Below are positions 43,307-52,682 of a DNA stretch of 64,000 nt, piece by piece. The stretch spans positions 56,067 to 120,066 of the forward strand of contig CACYWP010000009.1 of NCBI GenBank assembly GCA_902778135.1. The letters are read 5' to 3'. The notes under the pieces are model-generated. The model ran no database searches. It saw nothing but the letters and a program-made list of their open reading frames with translations, and was not told the origin of the DNA. This DNA comes from an uncultured Coriobacteriaceae bacterium (GTDB taxonomy: Bacteria > Actinomycetota > Coriobacteriia > Coriobacteriales > Atopobiaceae). Position numbers and translations under genes: made by a program. Position 1 is the stretch's first letter. Each line of letters begins with the position of its first letter.

Positions 43307-44836
43307 ATGCAGATGCACGTCAACCTTGACTATCGCCAGCACAACTGGAGGCTTGGCTTCCACCTGCAGACCGCGGTGGGCTGGCTCTCGGACCCCAACG
43401 GCCTCTGCCAGTTCAACGGCGAGTACCACATCTTCCACCAGTATGCCCCGCGCTGGCCGTGGGCCGGTCATGGCTGGGGCCATTGGACCAGCCGCGACCT
43501 GACCACGTGGGAGTTCCACCGCGGGGCCATCATCCCCGAGATGGAGCTCGACAAGAACGGCAGCTACAGCGGCAGTGCCGTGATTCGCGATGGCGAGATG
43601 TGGTGCTACTACACCGGCAACGTGCTGGCTCCGGGCAAGCACAACTACGACTATGAGGGGCGCCAGGCCAACGAGACGCTCGTCATCTCCAAGGATGGTC
43701 GCACCTTCAGCGATCGCAAGCTGGTGCTGGGCAACGAGGGCTACCCCGCCTACTGCAGCTGCCACGTGCGCGACCCCAAGGTCTGGTGGCAGAACGACAC
43801 CTGGAACATGCTGCTGGGCGCCCGCACGATGGACGACCATCCGGCCATGCTGCTCTACCAGAGCCCCGACGGCGTCAACGACTGGAAGCTCGCCGGCAGC
43901 TGCACCACCATCTCGGGCGAGCCCTTTGGCTACATGTGGGAGTGCCCCAACATCGTGAGCCTCGGCGGCAAGGAGTTCTTCTTCGTGTGCCCGCAGGGCG
44001 TTCCCAGCCAGGTGACCAAGTTCCAGAACAACTTCAACAGCGGCTACTTCCCCGTGGAGGGCACCGTCATCGACCTGCTTTCGGGCGACCCCGAGCTCAT
44101 GGACGCCAAGGCGCCCTACGGCTGCATCGACGAGAACACCTTCGTTGAGCTCGACTACGGATTCGACTTCTATGCCCCGCAGGTCTTCACCGACGAGAAG
44201 GGGCGCCAGATCCTCGAGGGCTGGGTTGGCCTTCCTGACATCGAGGGCCAGTACCAGGTGCCCACCTACGAATGGCTGCACACCCTCACCTGGCTGCGCG
44301 AGCTCTCGCTCAACGATGCCGGCAGGATCTGCCAGTGGCCGCTGCCCGAGTACGATGCCCTGCATGGCGAGCGTGTCGAGTTCACGAACGAGGGCGCCGC
44401 GGACTCGTGCGGCAAGCTCGGTTCCAGCAACTACGACGCCTTCTGCATCTGCGGTGCGAAGGGCGCCAAGTTCGCCAACGGCACGGCTGACGTGTACCTC
44501 AAGGGCATCGAGGGCGAGGGGCGTCTCATGCTCAACGGCGACCTCGAGCTCGTGGTGATCGGCGACATGATCGAGCTCGCGTTCCACGGCATCGCGGGTG
44601 GCTACCGCACCGTCCGCCGTCTTCCCGTGGCCGAGCTCTCCGCCGGCAGGCTCGAGGACGTCCGCATGGTCGTCGACACGAGCGCCGTCGAGATCTACAT
44701 CAACGGCGGCGAGAAGACCATGACCACCCGCTGGTGGCCGCAGGAGATCACCAACCTCAACGTGACCTCCACGTTCAGCGCCGCCGAGACCTATGCCTAC
44801 GAGATGGGTCGCTTCACGTTCCTCAACGTCTGCTAG
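43307..44836 (+). CDS. Intracellular GH32 beta-fructosidase
   Basis: 509 residues from ATG 43307 (GAGGAG). Catalytic D29 in WLSDPNG (serine in place of the common asparagine), D156 in RDPKVW, E212 in WECPN. C-terminal sandwich ends with a TMTTRWWPQEITNL region almost the same as in the 11004 enzyme, of which it is a clear paralogue. No signal peptide; same operator type, so induced together with PTS and fructokinase. It probably differs from the others in chain-length or phosphate preference, which cannot be read from sequence. Confidence 0.93.
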   Translation: MQMHVNLDYRQHNWRLGFHLQTAVGWLSDPNGLCQFNGEYHIFHQYAPRWPWAGHGWGHWTSRDLTTWEFHRGAIIPEMELDKNGSYSGSAVIRDGEMWCYYTGNVLAPGKHNYDYEGRQANETLVISKDGRTFSDRKLVLGNEGYPAYCSCHVRDPKVWWQNDTWNMLLGARTMDDHPAMLLYQSPDGVNDWKLAGSCTTISGEPFGYMWECPNIVSLGGKEFFFVCPQGVPSQVTKFQNNFNSGYFPVEGTVIDLLSGDPELMDAKAPYGCIDENTFVELDYGFDFYAPQVFTDEKGRQILEGWVGLPDIEGQYQVPTYEWLHTLTWLRELSLNDAGRICQWPLPEYDALHGERVEFTNEGAADSCGKLGSSNYDAFCICGAKGAKFANGTADVYLKGIEGEGRLMLNGDLELVVIGDMIELAFHGIAGGYRTVRRLPVAELSAGRLEDVRMVVDTSAVEIYINGGEKTMTTRWWPQEITNLNVTSTFSAAETYAYEMGRFTFLNVC

Positions 44837-44884
44837 CAGGCGACTGACGTCGCAACGAATCGCGGGCATGCCCCGCGACAGGGA

Positions 44885-44924
44885 GACGGGCCTCGTGGCA
44901 CACCGACCTGCCACGAGGCCCGTC
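44885..44924 (+). terminator. Terminator after GH32
   Basis: GACGGGCCTCGTGGCA (44885-44900), 8-base loop, perfect complement 44909-44924, then CCTT. Confidence 0.88.
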
Positions 44925-45042
44925 CCTTGGCATGTACCACCGGGCGCCTTCTTTTGCCCAACGCCCATCGACCGCCCCGTGGCGGCACCTGCCAAACCGG
45001 CACAATGGGAGTCGTCAGCCCACCACCCAAAGGAGCCCTCGC

Positions 45043-45504
45043 ATGCTCGAAGTCGGAACCCAGGCGCCAGAGTTCTCGCTGCCCGACCAGGACGGCGTCG
45101 TCAGGAACCTGTCGGACTACCGCGGCCAGAAGGTCGTGCTCTACTTCTATCCCAAGGACATGACCAGCGGCTGCACGAGCCAGGCCTGCTCGTTCGGCGA
45201 GCTGTACCCGCAGTTCCGAGAGAGGGGCGCCGTGGTGCTGGGCGTCAGCAAGGACACCGTCGCCTCGCACAAGCGCTTCGAGGAGAAGTACGGCCTGCCC
45301 TTCACGCTGCTCTCGGACACCGCGATGGAGGTCATCGACGCCTATGGCGTGATGGTGGTGGGCACCACCAAGGCGGGCAACGTGTCCCGCCGCGTCATCC
45401 GCAGCACGTACCTCATCGACGAGGACGGCGTCATCGTCCGCGCCTTCGGCAAGGTCAAGGCCAAGGACAACCCGACGCAGATGCTCGCGGAGCTCGACCG
45501 GTAG
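45043..45504 (+). CDS. bcp: Thiol peroxidase, Bcp/PrxQ type
   Basis: 153 residues, ATG 45043 with AAAGGAG. Thioredoxin fold with SGCTSQAC: peroxidatic C44 and resolving C49 five residues on, the atypical two-Cys PrxQ pattern. It reduces hydroperoxides in the cytosol using thioredoxin. Length and motif order are normal for the family. It precedes the plsY-like gene on the same strand by 78 bases. Confidence 0.93.
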   Translation: MLEVGTQAPEFSLPDQDGVVRNLSDYRGQKVVLYFYPKDMTSGCTSQACSFGELYPQFRERGAVVLGVSKDTVASHKRFEEKYGLPFTLLSDTAMEVIDAYGVMVVGTTKAGNVSRRVIRSTYLIDEDGVIVRAFGKVKAKDNPTQMLAELDR

Positions 45505-45582
45505 GCCACGGACGGCAAGTGGGGGACGACCTCCCCGTTCGTGCTACCCTTGGGACGTCGCATCCCCTTGGGAGGAGAAATC

Positions 45583-46206
45583 GTGCTTGCTCGCTCAATC
45601 TGCCTGTTGGTGGGATACCTCTGCGGCTGCGTGCTCACGGCCGAGATCGTGGCCCGTCGCACTGCCGGCCAATCGATATTCGAGCTGGGTGACGGCAACC
45701 CCGGCATGGCCAACGTGGGCCACGAGCTGGGCTCGCGTGCCGCACTCGCATGCCTTGTGGGGGACATCCTGAAGACGCTCCTGCCCGTGCTGCTGATGAG
45801 CCGCGTGTTCTCCCAGCTGGGCTGGGCGGTCGTCACGGGATGGACGGGCCTGGGTGCCACCCTTGGGCACATCATGCCCTTCTGGCATGGGTTCCGCGGC
45901 GGCAAGGGCGTCACCACCATCTCGTCGACCATCATCCTCATGAACCCGCTCTGGGGCATCCTCGCCGGCGTGGTGGGCGTGGCCACCATCATCCTCTCCG
46001 GCTACCTCAGCGTGGCCGCCGTCGTGGCCATGGCGTTCTATACCGTGGTCACCTGGCTGCTCCTGCCTGCGGACTGCGCCCTCATCGCATTGGCTTTCAC
46101 GGCCATGCAGGTCGTCACCCACTGGTCGAAGCTTCGGGGCATCCGCACCGGCACCACGCATCGCGCAAGCCTCTCCACCAAGTTCTGGGCCAGGTTCGGC
46201 CGCTAG
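45583..46206 (+). CDS. plsY: PlsY-like glycerol-3-phosphate acyltransferase
   Basis: 207 residues, start GTG 45583 with GGAGGAG. Five transmembrane segments and the PlsY motifs in altered form: GDGNPGMANVGHELG for the usual GxGNxGATN block and GHIMPFWHGFRGGKGVTT for the second. The enzyme acylates glycerol-3-phosphate from acyl-phosphate at the inner face of the membrane, first step of phospholipid synthesis. Since the first motif is diverged, this may be a second, specialised copy rather than the housekeeping enzyme. Confidence 0.82.
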   Translation: MLARSICLLVGYLCGCVLTAEIVARRTAGQSIFELGDGNPGMANVGHELGSRAALACLVGDILKTLLPVLLMSRVFSQLGWAVVTGWTGLGATLGHIMPFWHGFRGGKGVTTISSTIILMNPLWGILAGVVGVATIILSGYLSVAAVVAMAFYTVVTWLLLPADCALIALAFTAMQVVTHWSKLRGIRTGTTHRASLSTKFWARFGR

Positions 46207-46239
46207 CGCGGCGTCCGGGCGAACGACGGGCCGAGGGGG

Positions 46240-47208
46240 CTAGGCATTCCCAAGATGCTGCGCCAGTAGCGCGCGAATCGCCTCAGCGGTCGCGTCATCC
46301 TCGTATTCGCCCTCGTCATCGGGGTCATCGCCCGCGACAGCCGCAGGCGTGGGGCAGGCATCCCCACGCATGAAGGCCGGCGTCTCCCCGGCCCCAACCG
46401 CGCGGGCAATCTCCTCGAGGGCGACGGCCGCTCCCTCGTCGGCAACGTCACCCACATGCCAGCGCGCGGCTGCCGCGGCGGCAGGCGTCGCGTTGGCCAT
46501 CGCCACCGAGTTGGGAATCAGCTCCATGAGTGGCAGGTCGTTGTCGGCATCACCGAAGAAGACGACCTCGTCGAGGGAGATGCCCAGCTCGTCGAGCAGC
46601 ACCTTGAGGCCGTAGCCCTTGTTGATGCCCTGGGGCATGACGTCACACCAATGCACCTGCGAGGTCGCGAACTCGCATTCCGGCACCAGCTCGCGTGCCC
46701 GGGCAAGCAGCTCCTCGTACTGCTCGTCGCTGCCCGCACAGGCTATCTCCGCGGAGATGGCGTCCTCGTCGGGCAGCTCGTCGCAGGCCTCGGCCTTGAA
46801 GCCCACGTTCCGTCCAAACCACGCGGCATCGCCCGCGCGTGCGGTGACGCAGTACCACGGGCGCGTGCCACCTCCGTTGTCGGCCGTCTCCACCACCAGA
46901 AAGGCGTTGGGGACCGTGGAGAGCAGGCCGTACAGCCGCTCCAGGACGCTACGCTCCACGAGGATCTCGCGCCGCAGCTCCCCATCGACGTACACGCGCT
47001 TGCCGTTGGCCGCAATCGCCGTGCCGTAGCAGTCGCGCGCGCCGAAGAAGCGCCGGTCGAGCTCGTAGGCCTGGCGTCCCGTGGCCGGCCCGAAGCGCAC
47101 GCCCGCGTCGAGCAGCGCACGAACCGCCTTGATGGTTCGGTACGACACGTTCTCGCCACCCTTGGGCAGCAGCGTTCCGTCCATATCCGCAAGCACGAGC
47201 CTGATCAT
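46240..47208 (-). CDS. HAD-superfamily (Cof type) phosphatase
   Basis: 322 residues from ATG 47208 (AGGAGG). DMDGTLL near the start (D8, D10), cap domain C2, VFFGDADNDLPLM near 225 with the metal aspartates, and SVAMANATPAA just after, as in Cof/YidA phosphatases of sugar or cofactor phosphates. A C-terminal acidic extension of about 60 residues (GDDPDDEGEYEDDATAEAI) is unusual. The in-frame open stretch upstream lies antisense to the next gene and is not counted. Confidence 0.88.
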   Translation of the reverse strand: MIRLVLADMDGTLLPKGGENVSYRTIKAVRALLDAGVRFGPATGRQAYELDRRFFGARDCYGTAIAANGKRVYVDGELRREILVERSVLERLYGLLSTVPNAFLVVETADNGGGTRPWYCVTARAGDAAWFGRNVGFKAEACDELPDEDAISAEIACAGSDEQYEELLARARELVPECEFATSQVHWCDVMPQGINKGYGLKVLLDELGISLDEVVFFGDADNDLPLMELIPNSVAMANATPAAAAAARWHVGDVADEGAAVALEEIARAVGAGETPAFMRGDACPTPAAVAGDDPDDEGEYEDDATAEAIRALLAQHLGNA

Positions 47209-47412
47209 GTGACGCCTCCTTGTCGACTCACCAATCGTAACAGGACGCCCCGTCACGGCCCTCGTTGTACCGCATTTCCCACAAGCTCCCCTCCCGTGCC
47301 GCATCACCTGCACCTCGCTTCCAATCGCCGCGGTGTGCGGACGCGGACCGGGCGAATGGGTTAGGCTGGTCTTAGGGCGACCGTCCGCAGGCTGCGCATC
47401 GAGGAGGAAGAC

Positions 47413-48861
47413 ATGGTCCGTTGGGGAATCTTGGGAGCCGGCAACATCGCACATCGCTTCGCCGCAAGTCTCGCGCACGTCGAGGGTGCCTGCCTGGTGG
47501 CCGCCAGCTGCCGCACGCAGGAGAAGGCGAGTGCCTTCCTGGCCGAGGTGCCCTGCGCCGACGGCGCCCGCGCCTACGCGGGCCATGACGCGCTGCTGGC
47601 GGATGACGAGGTCGATGCCATCTACCTGGCCCTCCCCCACCAGTTCCACCATGAGTGGGCCATCAGGGCCCTGCGCGCCGGAAAGGCGGTGCTCTGCGAG
47701 AAGCCGGCCATGCTCACCGCTGCCGAGATGGTCGAGGTGGCCGACGTCGCCCGCGAGACGGGCAACCTCTTCATGGAGGCCATGAAGCCACGCTTCGTCG
47801 CCCTGTATGCGCAGGTCCTTGACGCCATCCGCCGCATCGGGGCCATCACGCGCGTGGAGGCCACCCTGTGCAACGACATGCTTGGCTTCGTGGACGGCAA
47901 GGGCACCTACCACATGACCCCCGGCCCCGGTGCGGGCGTGCTGCTGGACTGCGGCACCTATTGCGCCAGCTGGATCGAGGCCCTCTGCCCCGGCGAGCCC
48001 TCGCTCGTCTCCATCGCAGGCGCAGCCAAGGACGGCATCGACGTCTACGCAGACGCAGGCCTTGCCTTCGGTGACGTCTCCGCGCGTCTGGAATGCGCCT
48101 TCGACCGCGGCAAGCCGCGCACGGCCACCATCATCGGCACTACCGGACGGGTCGTCGTCGACGACCTGCATCGTCCGGTCCATGCCACGCTCACGCTGGA
48201 GGACGGAACGGTCGAGGAGCTGGACGTCCCCTACGAGGTCGATGACTTCTACGGCGAGGTGAGCCACTTCAACCAGCTGGTCATGGCTGGCGAGAGGGAG
48301 TCCCCCATCATGCCGCTGGACGCGTCCATCGGATGCGCTCGGATACTCGACACGATCCGCCCGGCCTTCACCGTGTCACCCCACGCGCTCGAGGTCCTGG
48401 AGGAGCAGGAGCGCCTGCTGCGCTATCAGGACAAGTTCGACGCGGACGACGCCTTCCGGCTTGGCGCCGCCATCAAGGGCCTGGCTGGCGACTACGACCT
48501 TGGCTACGTGGTCCGCATCGTGCGCGAGTCCGACGGCTACGACCTGTTCCGCTGGGGAGCCGACGGCAAGCGCCCGGCAAACTACGACTACGCCGACGGC
48601 AAGCGCGCCTCCGTGCTGCGCATAGGCCACTGCAGCCTATGGGGTTGGACGAAGGCCCAGCTCGACGGCACGGCCGACGAGCTCTTTGCGCAGGGGGACA
48701 TGCCCGTTGCCGGCGCCTTTCCCATCCGGGTGGGCGACGAGCAGGTTGCCACCGTCTGCGTCAGCGGCCTGCACGAGGGTCTCGACCACGAGCTGCTCGT
48801 CCGCAGCCTCTCGCAGGTGCTGCACGTCGACGTTCCCGCATACCCCTGCGTCACGGTGTAG
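47413..48861 (+). CDS. Gfo/Idh/MocA oxidoreductase fused to UPF0303 domain
   Basis: 482 residues, ATG 47413 with GAGGAGG. Residues 1-330 are a complete sugar-type NAD(P) oxidoreductase: GILGAGNIAHRF (nucleotide loop), CEKPAMLT (catalytic-lysine motif) and the C-terminal open sheet. Residues about 335-482 are a second domain of the UPF0303/YBR137W type (often called heme-degrading): LGAAIKGLAGDYDLGYVVRI, RIGHCSLWGW, AGAFPIRVGDEQVATVCVSGL. Both halves keep full motifs and one continuous frame, so it is a true fusion, not a read-through. The function of the pair is unknown; divergent from the HAD gene. Confidence 0.85.
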   Translation: MVRWGILGAGNIAHRFAASLAHVEGACLVAASCRTQEKASAFLAEVPCADGARAYAGHDALLADDEVDAIYLALPHQFHHEWAIRALRAGKAVLCEKPAMLTAAEMVEVADVARETGNLFMEAMKPRFVALYAQVLDAIRRIGAITRVEATLCNDMLGFVDGKGTYHMTPGPGAGVLLDCGTYCASWIEALCPGEPSLVSIAGAAKDGIDVYADAGLAFGDVSARLECAFDRGKPRTATIIGTTGRVVVDDLHRPVHATLTLEDGTVEELDVPYEVDDFYGEVSHFNQLVMAGERESPIMPLDASIGCARILDTIRPAFTVSPHALEVLEEQERLLRYQDKFDADDAFRLGAAIKGLAGDYDLGYVVRIVRESDGYDLFRWGADGKRPANYDYADGKRASVLRIGHCSLWGWTKAQLDGTADELFAQGDMPVAGAFPIRVGDEQVATVCVSGLHEGLDHELLVRSLSQVLHVDVPAYPCVTV

Positions 48862-48912
48862 GGCACTCGAGCCGGCGGGCCTGCCATCGGGACGGGCCCT
48901 CCGGCGCCCCCC

Positions 48913-49788
48913 TCAGCCTTCGAGTAGCTCGCTGGCCAAGGTCGACCCCAGCACCAGCACCGCCCCAAGCATCGCCAGTGGCGTCATGCGCTCCCCCAGC
49001 ACCAGCGCCGATGACAGCAACGCCACCGCCGGGTCCAGGTAGTTGAAGACGGCGACCTTCTGCGCGGGCAGCTCGTGCAGCGACGAGAACCACAGGATGA
49101 AGGCCGCCCCGGTGTGCACCAGACACACGACGGCCAACAGCAGCAGCTCGAACGGGGTCAGGGATGCCCATCCTCCGCCCAACAGCACCCGAGGCAGCAG
49201 CACCAGTCCCGCGACGCACAGTTGCGCCACCGTCTTGGTCATCGGATCGACATCGCCAAGGAACTGGTTGAGAACCATCACCGCAGCATAGAAACAGGCC
49301 GCCACCAGACCAAGCGCCACCCCCTGCGTCGTGACACCCACGGCAGCGCCGGGCTCGAGCACCCCCGATACGCAGGCAATGCCGACCAATGCCAGGCAGA
49401 GGCATACGATGCGCGTGCGCGTCAGGCGCTCCCCCAGGACGAAGGGCGAGACCGCGATGACTACCACAGGCGCCATCTCGTAGGCCAGCTCCGCCGTCGC
49501 CAAGGTGGTCAGACGGTACGCCTCGAAGAGAAACGCCCAGTTGAGCGACAGACACACGCCCGATGCCACCAAGAGAGCGCGCGTCCGGACACCCCTTGGC
49601 AGGCGCAGGCTGCCACCCGTCAAGCGCACGAAGGAGAACAGGAGCAGAGACCCCACGAGTCCGCGAGCCACCGCCAATGCCGTCGATGACAGGGGGATGA
49701 AGCGCACGAACAGACCCAACGTGCCGAAGATGACCTCGCTGGCCACCAGCCGCATCGTCGCCCGAAGCCCTGTCGGATGCCCTGCCAT
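48913..49788 (-). CDS. EamA/DMT-family transporter
   Basis: 291 residues; ATG 49788 with AAGGGGGTGG is preferred over GTG 49809. Ten predicted transmembrane segments in two EamA repeats, the second with AALFILWFSSLHELPA-like and VALLSSALVLGERMTPL stretches. Such carriers export amino acids, sugars or drugs. The MerR regulator gene lies head to head at 50010 and probably controls it. A terminator-like hairpin sits in its leader. Confidence 0.88.
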   Translation of the reverse strand: MAGHPTGLRATMRLVASEVIFGTLGLFVRFIPLSSTALAVARGLVGSLLLFSFVRLTGGSLRLPRGVRTRALLVASGVCLSLNWAFLFEAYRLTTLATAELAYEMAPVVVIAVSPFVLGERLTRTRIVCLCLALVGIACVSGVLEPGAAVGVTTQGVALGLVAACFYAAVMVLNQFLGDVDPMTKTVAQLCVAGLVLLPRVLLGGGWASLTPFELLLLAVVCLVHTGAAFILWFSSLHELPAQKVAVFNYLDPAVALLSSALVLGERMTPLAMLGAVLVLGSTLASELLEG

Positions 49789-49863
49789 CTCCACCCCCTT
49801 CGCTGACACGCGAACCTACAGGGTACGCCAATGGCCACTCGAACGTCGGGGACGCAAACGAAA

Positions 49864-49888
49864 GGGGGCGAGCCACATGCTCGCCCCC
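49864..49888 (-). terminator. Terminator-like hairpin in EamA leader
   Basis: GGGGGCGAGC and GCTCGCCCCC, 5-base loop; on the minus strand it is followed by CTTTCGTTTGC. It lies between the divergent promoters and the EamA start, where no gene ends, so it could be an attenuator. Confidence 0.55.
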
Positions 49889-49923
49889 CCACTGGGCCCC
49901 CTCCCCGTCCCTCGCAAAATGCG

Positions 49924-49981
49924 AAGTTGCCCTATGCACAAGGCAACTTATGCAATTAAGATAAAGGTGGGGGTTACCCCC
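49924..49981. promoter_or_regulatory. Inverted repeats in MerR/EamA divergent promoter
   Basis: AAGTTGCC (49924-49931) and GGCAACTT (49942-49949) form an 8-bp repeat with a 10-base spacer; GGGGG TTA CCCCC (49969-49981) lies next to the MerR start. One of them is the likely MerR-type operator. Minus-strand transcription of the transporter gene would also run through the first. Confidence 0.5.
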
Positions 49982-50009
49982 AAGTCAACAAAGACGATGG
50001 AGCATCGCC

Positions 50010-50807
50010 GTGCGGTATACCCAGAAAGACATATATCAGGCCTTTGGCATCAAGAGGGACACGCTGCGCCACTACGAGCGACTCGGCATCATCACGCCCG
50101 AGATTGCCCCCAATGGCTACCACCTCTACGATGACTGGCAGATCAACCTGCTCTGGGATGCCAAGCGCTATCAGGCGATGGGGTTCTCCCTTGCGCAGAT
50201 TCGTGACATCCTCCACCGTGACGACCTCTCCAACGTGCAGGAACTCGTGGTCGCGCGCAAGGATGAGATGGAGCGCGAGCTGGCTTACAGGACCATGGCA
50301 CTCGAGGAGATGCGCGTGTTCCAGCAGAGGTTGGCCGAGGTCGAGAGCAACATAGACACCTATGACGTCATCGAGCTGCCCGAGGCGCGGTTCATTCCCC
50401 GACGCGAGGTGCACGACCTGCTGTTCGACGAACGGCTCGACGAGTCGACCCGGTTCGCCGTCGAACATCAGGCCGTCTGCATGCCGCCATGCGCCTACTT
50501 CCCCGACGCGTACGGCGAGACCTACTATTGGGGCTTCGCCATGCGCAGTGACCGATACGAGCAGCTGGGCGGCCCCGATTCGGGCTATGTGACCCTGCGA
50601 GGCGGAAGGGCGCTCAGCGCCTGCGTGGACGCAGGCGAGCGATGGAACTTCGGCCATGCGCTCTTCACGCAGCTCCTCGAGGAGGCGGAGCGACGGGGCG
50701 AACGACCATGTGGCGCGCTCTGGGGACTGCTGCTCTCGCGCACCCATGACGAGATGGGTGGCTATCACCGCTATGTGAAGGCCTTTCTCCCCCTGGAGGA
50801 TAGCTGA
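50010..50807 (+). CDS. MerR-family regulator with effector domain
   Basis: 265 residues, GTG 50010 with TGGAG. Winged HTH YTQKDIYQAFGIKRDTLRHYERLGII at the start, a long coiled dimer helix (about 75-115) and a C-terminal domain of about 140 residues with Trp and Tyr (YYWGFAMRSDRYEQLG, GYHRYVKAFLPL), in the style of GyrI-like drug-binding domains. It probably senses a small molecule and activates the divergent EamA transporter, as BmrR/MtaN-type regulators do. No cysteine set for metal sensing. Confidence 0.85.
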   Translation: MRYTQKDIYQAFGIKRDTLRHYERLGIITPEIAPNGYHLYDDWQINLLWDAKRYQAMGFSLAQIRDILHRDDLSNVQELVVARKDEMERELAYRTMALEEMRVFQQRLAEVESNIDTYDVIELPEARFIPRREVHDLLFDERLDESTRFAVEHQAVCMPPCAYFPDAYGETYYWGFAMRSDRYEQLGGPDSGYVTLRGGRALSACVDAGERWNFGHALFTQLLEEAERRGERPCGALWGLLLSRTHDEMGGYHRYVKAFLPLEDS

Positions 50808-50879
50808 CAGGGTCGGCTACCGTCGTGCGGCAAACCCGACGGGATCGGGGCATGGCGGCAACCGACAGCCAGGGAGAGC

Positions 50880-51503
50880 CTAGCCTTGTGGCTCGAACAG
50901 CTCGTAGCGCGCCGCGTCCTCGGGGCCAATCTCACGCAGCACGCGACAGGGGTTGCCCACGGCAACCACGCCCGATGGGATGTCGCGCGTAACCACGCTG
51001 CCCGCACCGATGACCACATTGCTGCCGATGGTCACGCCCGGACACACCTGCACGCCCATGCCAAACCACACGTTGTCCCCCACCGTGATGGGCAGGGCGT
51101 ACTCCAGGCCCTGGTTGCGGCGCTCGGTGTCAACCGGATGGCCCGCCGTCGAGAACGTGCAGTTCGGCGCGATGTAGACATCGTGGCCAAAGGTGACCGG
51201 CGCGGCGTCGAGCACGACCATCCCATGATTGCAGTAGAAGTTCTCCCCCACATGGATGTTCTTGCCGTAGTCGCACCAGAATGGCTGGACGAAGGTGCAG
51301 TGCTCCCCGTGGCTGCCGATGATGCGATCGATCAGCTTGGCACGAGCGGCCTCGTCGGAGGGCCGGATCTGGTTGTATTCCCAGCACAGGTCCGCGCACT
51401 CGCACACGGCACACGTCACCTCGGGGTCGAAGTTCGCGTCATAGAGCCTTCCGTCGGTGGAGGCCGTAAATGCTGCGATGCGTGCGCGCGACTCGTCTGA
51501 CAT
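50880..51503 (-). CDS. maa: Maltose/galactoside O-acetyltransferase family
   Basis: 207 residues from ATG 51503 (GGAGAGAC). Left-handed beta-helix acetyltransferase with the Maa/LacA/NodL layout: N-terminal helical cap with YDANFDPEV, WCDYGKNIHVGENFYCNHGMVVLD, the catalytic histidine in TFSTAGHPVD, then hexapeptide repeats VGDNVWFGMGVQVCPGVTIG and VVAVGNPCRVLR. It transfers acetyl from CoA to a sugar. Downstream of the HisJ-like gene on the same strand (96 bases). Confidence 0.92.
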   Translation of the reverse strand: MSDESRARIAAFTASTDGRLYDANFDPEVTCAVCECADLCWEYNQIRPSDEAARAKLIDRIIGSHGEHCTFVQPFWCDYGKNIHVGENFYCNHGMVVLDAAPVTFGHDVYIAPNCTFSTAGHPVDTERRNQGLEYALPITVGDNVWFGMGVQVCPGVTIGSNVVIGAGSVVTRDIPSGVVAVGNPCRVLREIGPEDAARYELFEPQG

Positions 51504-51599
51504 GGGTCTCTCCAATCGTCCCAGATGACAAGGTGACCCTCGTCGAAGGGATGAGGGCCACCTCAATCTACCATCTGCCAGGCGCCTAAACTGTCGCAC

Positions 51600-52442
51600 C
51601 TACACCTCGAACGGGTGAAGCGTCGGCTCCATCCTGTCGTAGGTGCAGAAGCCCTCGAAGCCCAGCGACGCCAGGTACCTCTGGAAATGCCTCAGGTAGG
51701 CACCAAGGTGCTCCGGGGCATGGGAGTCGGACCCCAACGTGATGATCGTGCCGCCGAGGTCGCGATAGAGCTCGAGGATCTCGCGCGCCGGCTGGGAGTC
51801 CTTGAGGCCGTAGCGCACGCTCGAGGTGTTCAGCTCGATGCCCTTGCCCACCTTGATCACGTGCTCGAGCGTAGCGGCCACCAGGTCGCGGTTGGCCGGG
51901 AAGTCCAGGATGCCCGCCGGGTCGTAGCGCTTGATGAGGTCGAGGTGCGCCAGCACGCTCCAGTGCTCGAAGCTCGTCGTCACGTCGTAGAGCTCCTGGT
52001 AATAGGCGCGGTTGTACTCCTCCTGTGTGCGCCCCTCCTGGAACTCGCCCGTCCAGAACTCCCTGTCGCCCACCTGGTGGATGGAGAGCAGCGTGAAGTC
52101 CAGCTGGTCGCCCCATCTCTCCCACAGGGCGTCGAACTGCGGAATCGTGTGGACCTGCACGCCGAACTCCAGGCCGCACTTGACGGCGATGCGGTCGGCC
52201 CAACGCTCGCGCAGGTCGGCGATGCAGGGGAAGTACGCGTTGTAGTCGACGTTGAGCACGCGCTGCCCCTCGGCCACCTTGGCAGACAACGCCTGGTCCC
52301 AGTCGGGTTTGATGCCGTAGTCCACGTGGTCGGTGAAGCAGATCTCGTCGAGGTTCTGCCTCCAGGCGTCAGCGACGACCTTCTCGGGGATGTACCAGGA
52401 GTCGTCGGAGAACATGCAGTGAACGTGGTAGTCGGCAAGCAT
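51600..52442 (-). CDS. PHP-domain histidinol-phosphatase (HisJ-like)
   Basis: 280 residues from ATG 52442 (AAAGGAAG). PHP metal motifs: DYHVHCMFSDDS at the start, FTDHVDYG near 37-44, CGLEFGVQ near 91, LSIHQVGD near 119, AHLDLIKRY and a final LGSDSHAPE. These ligate the trinuclear metal centre of PHP phosphatases. HisJ makes histidinol, but no histidine genes are near; related PHP proteins act on other phosphates, so the exact substrate is open. Confidence 0.85.
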   Translation of the reverse strand: MLADYHVHCMFSDDSWYIPEKVVADAWRQNLDEICFTDHVDYGIKPDWDQALSAKVAEGQRVLNVDYNAYFPCIADLRERWADRIAVKCGLEFGVQVHTIPQFDALWERWGDQLDFTLLSIHQVGDREFWTGEFQEGRTQEEYNRAYYQELYDVTTSFEHWSVLAHLDLIKRYDPAGILDFPANRDLVAATLEHVIKVGKGIELNTSSVRYGLKDSQPAREILELYRDLGGTIITLGSDSHAPEHLGAYLRHFQRYLASLGFEGFCTYDRMEPTLHPFEV

Positions 52443-52682
52443 GGTGGCTTCCTTTCGGCGGATGGGCACTGGTCCCATTATGGCCCATTGGCAGCGACCG
52501 AATCGGTACGGCGAGAGGAGCCCCCAGCCCATGTCGACAAACGCAACCCGGGTCCAGCAGAACGTCGGTACCGCACCGTGACCGAATTGTGCGTGCCCCT
52601 GCACCCCGAAGGTACCGAGGCACGTCCTTGCCACTTACCGGTTAGGGGTATCCTACGTTCCATCGAGACTTTGGAGGATGCC

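Noticed and set aside
46240..48267. A 675-residue protein covering the HAD phosphatase and the region upstream
   Set aside because: The extension is antisense to the oxidoreductase gene; ATG 47208 with AGGAGG starts a complete HAD protein.
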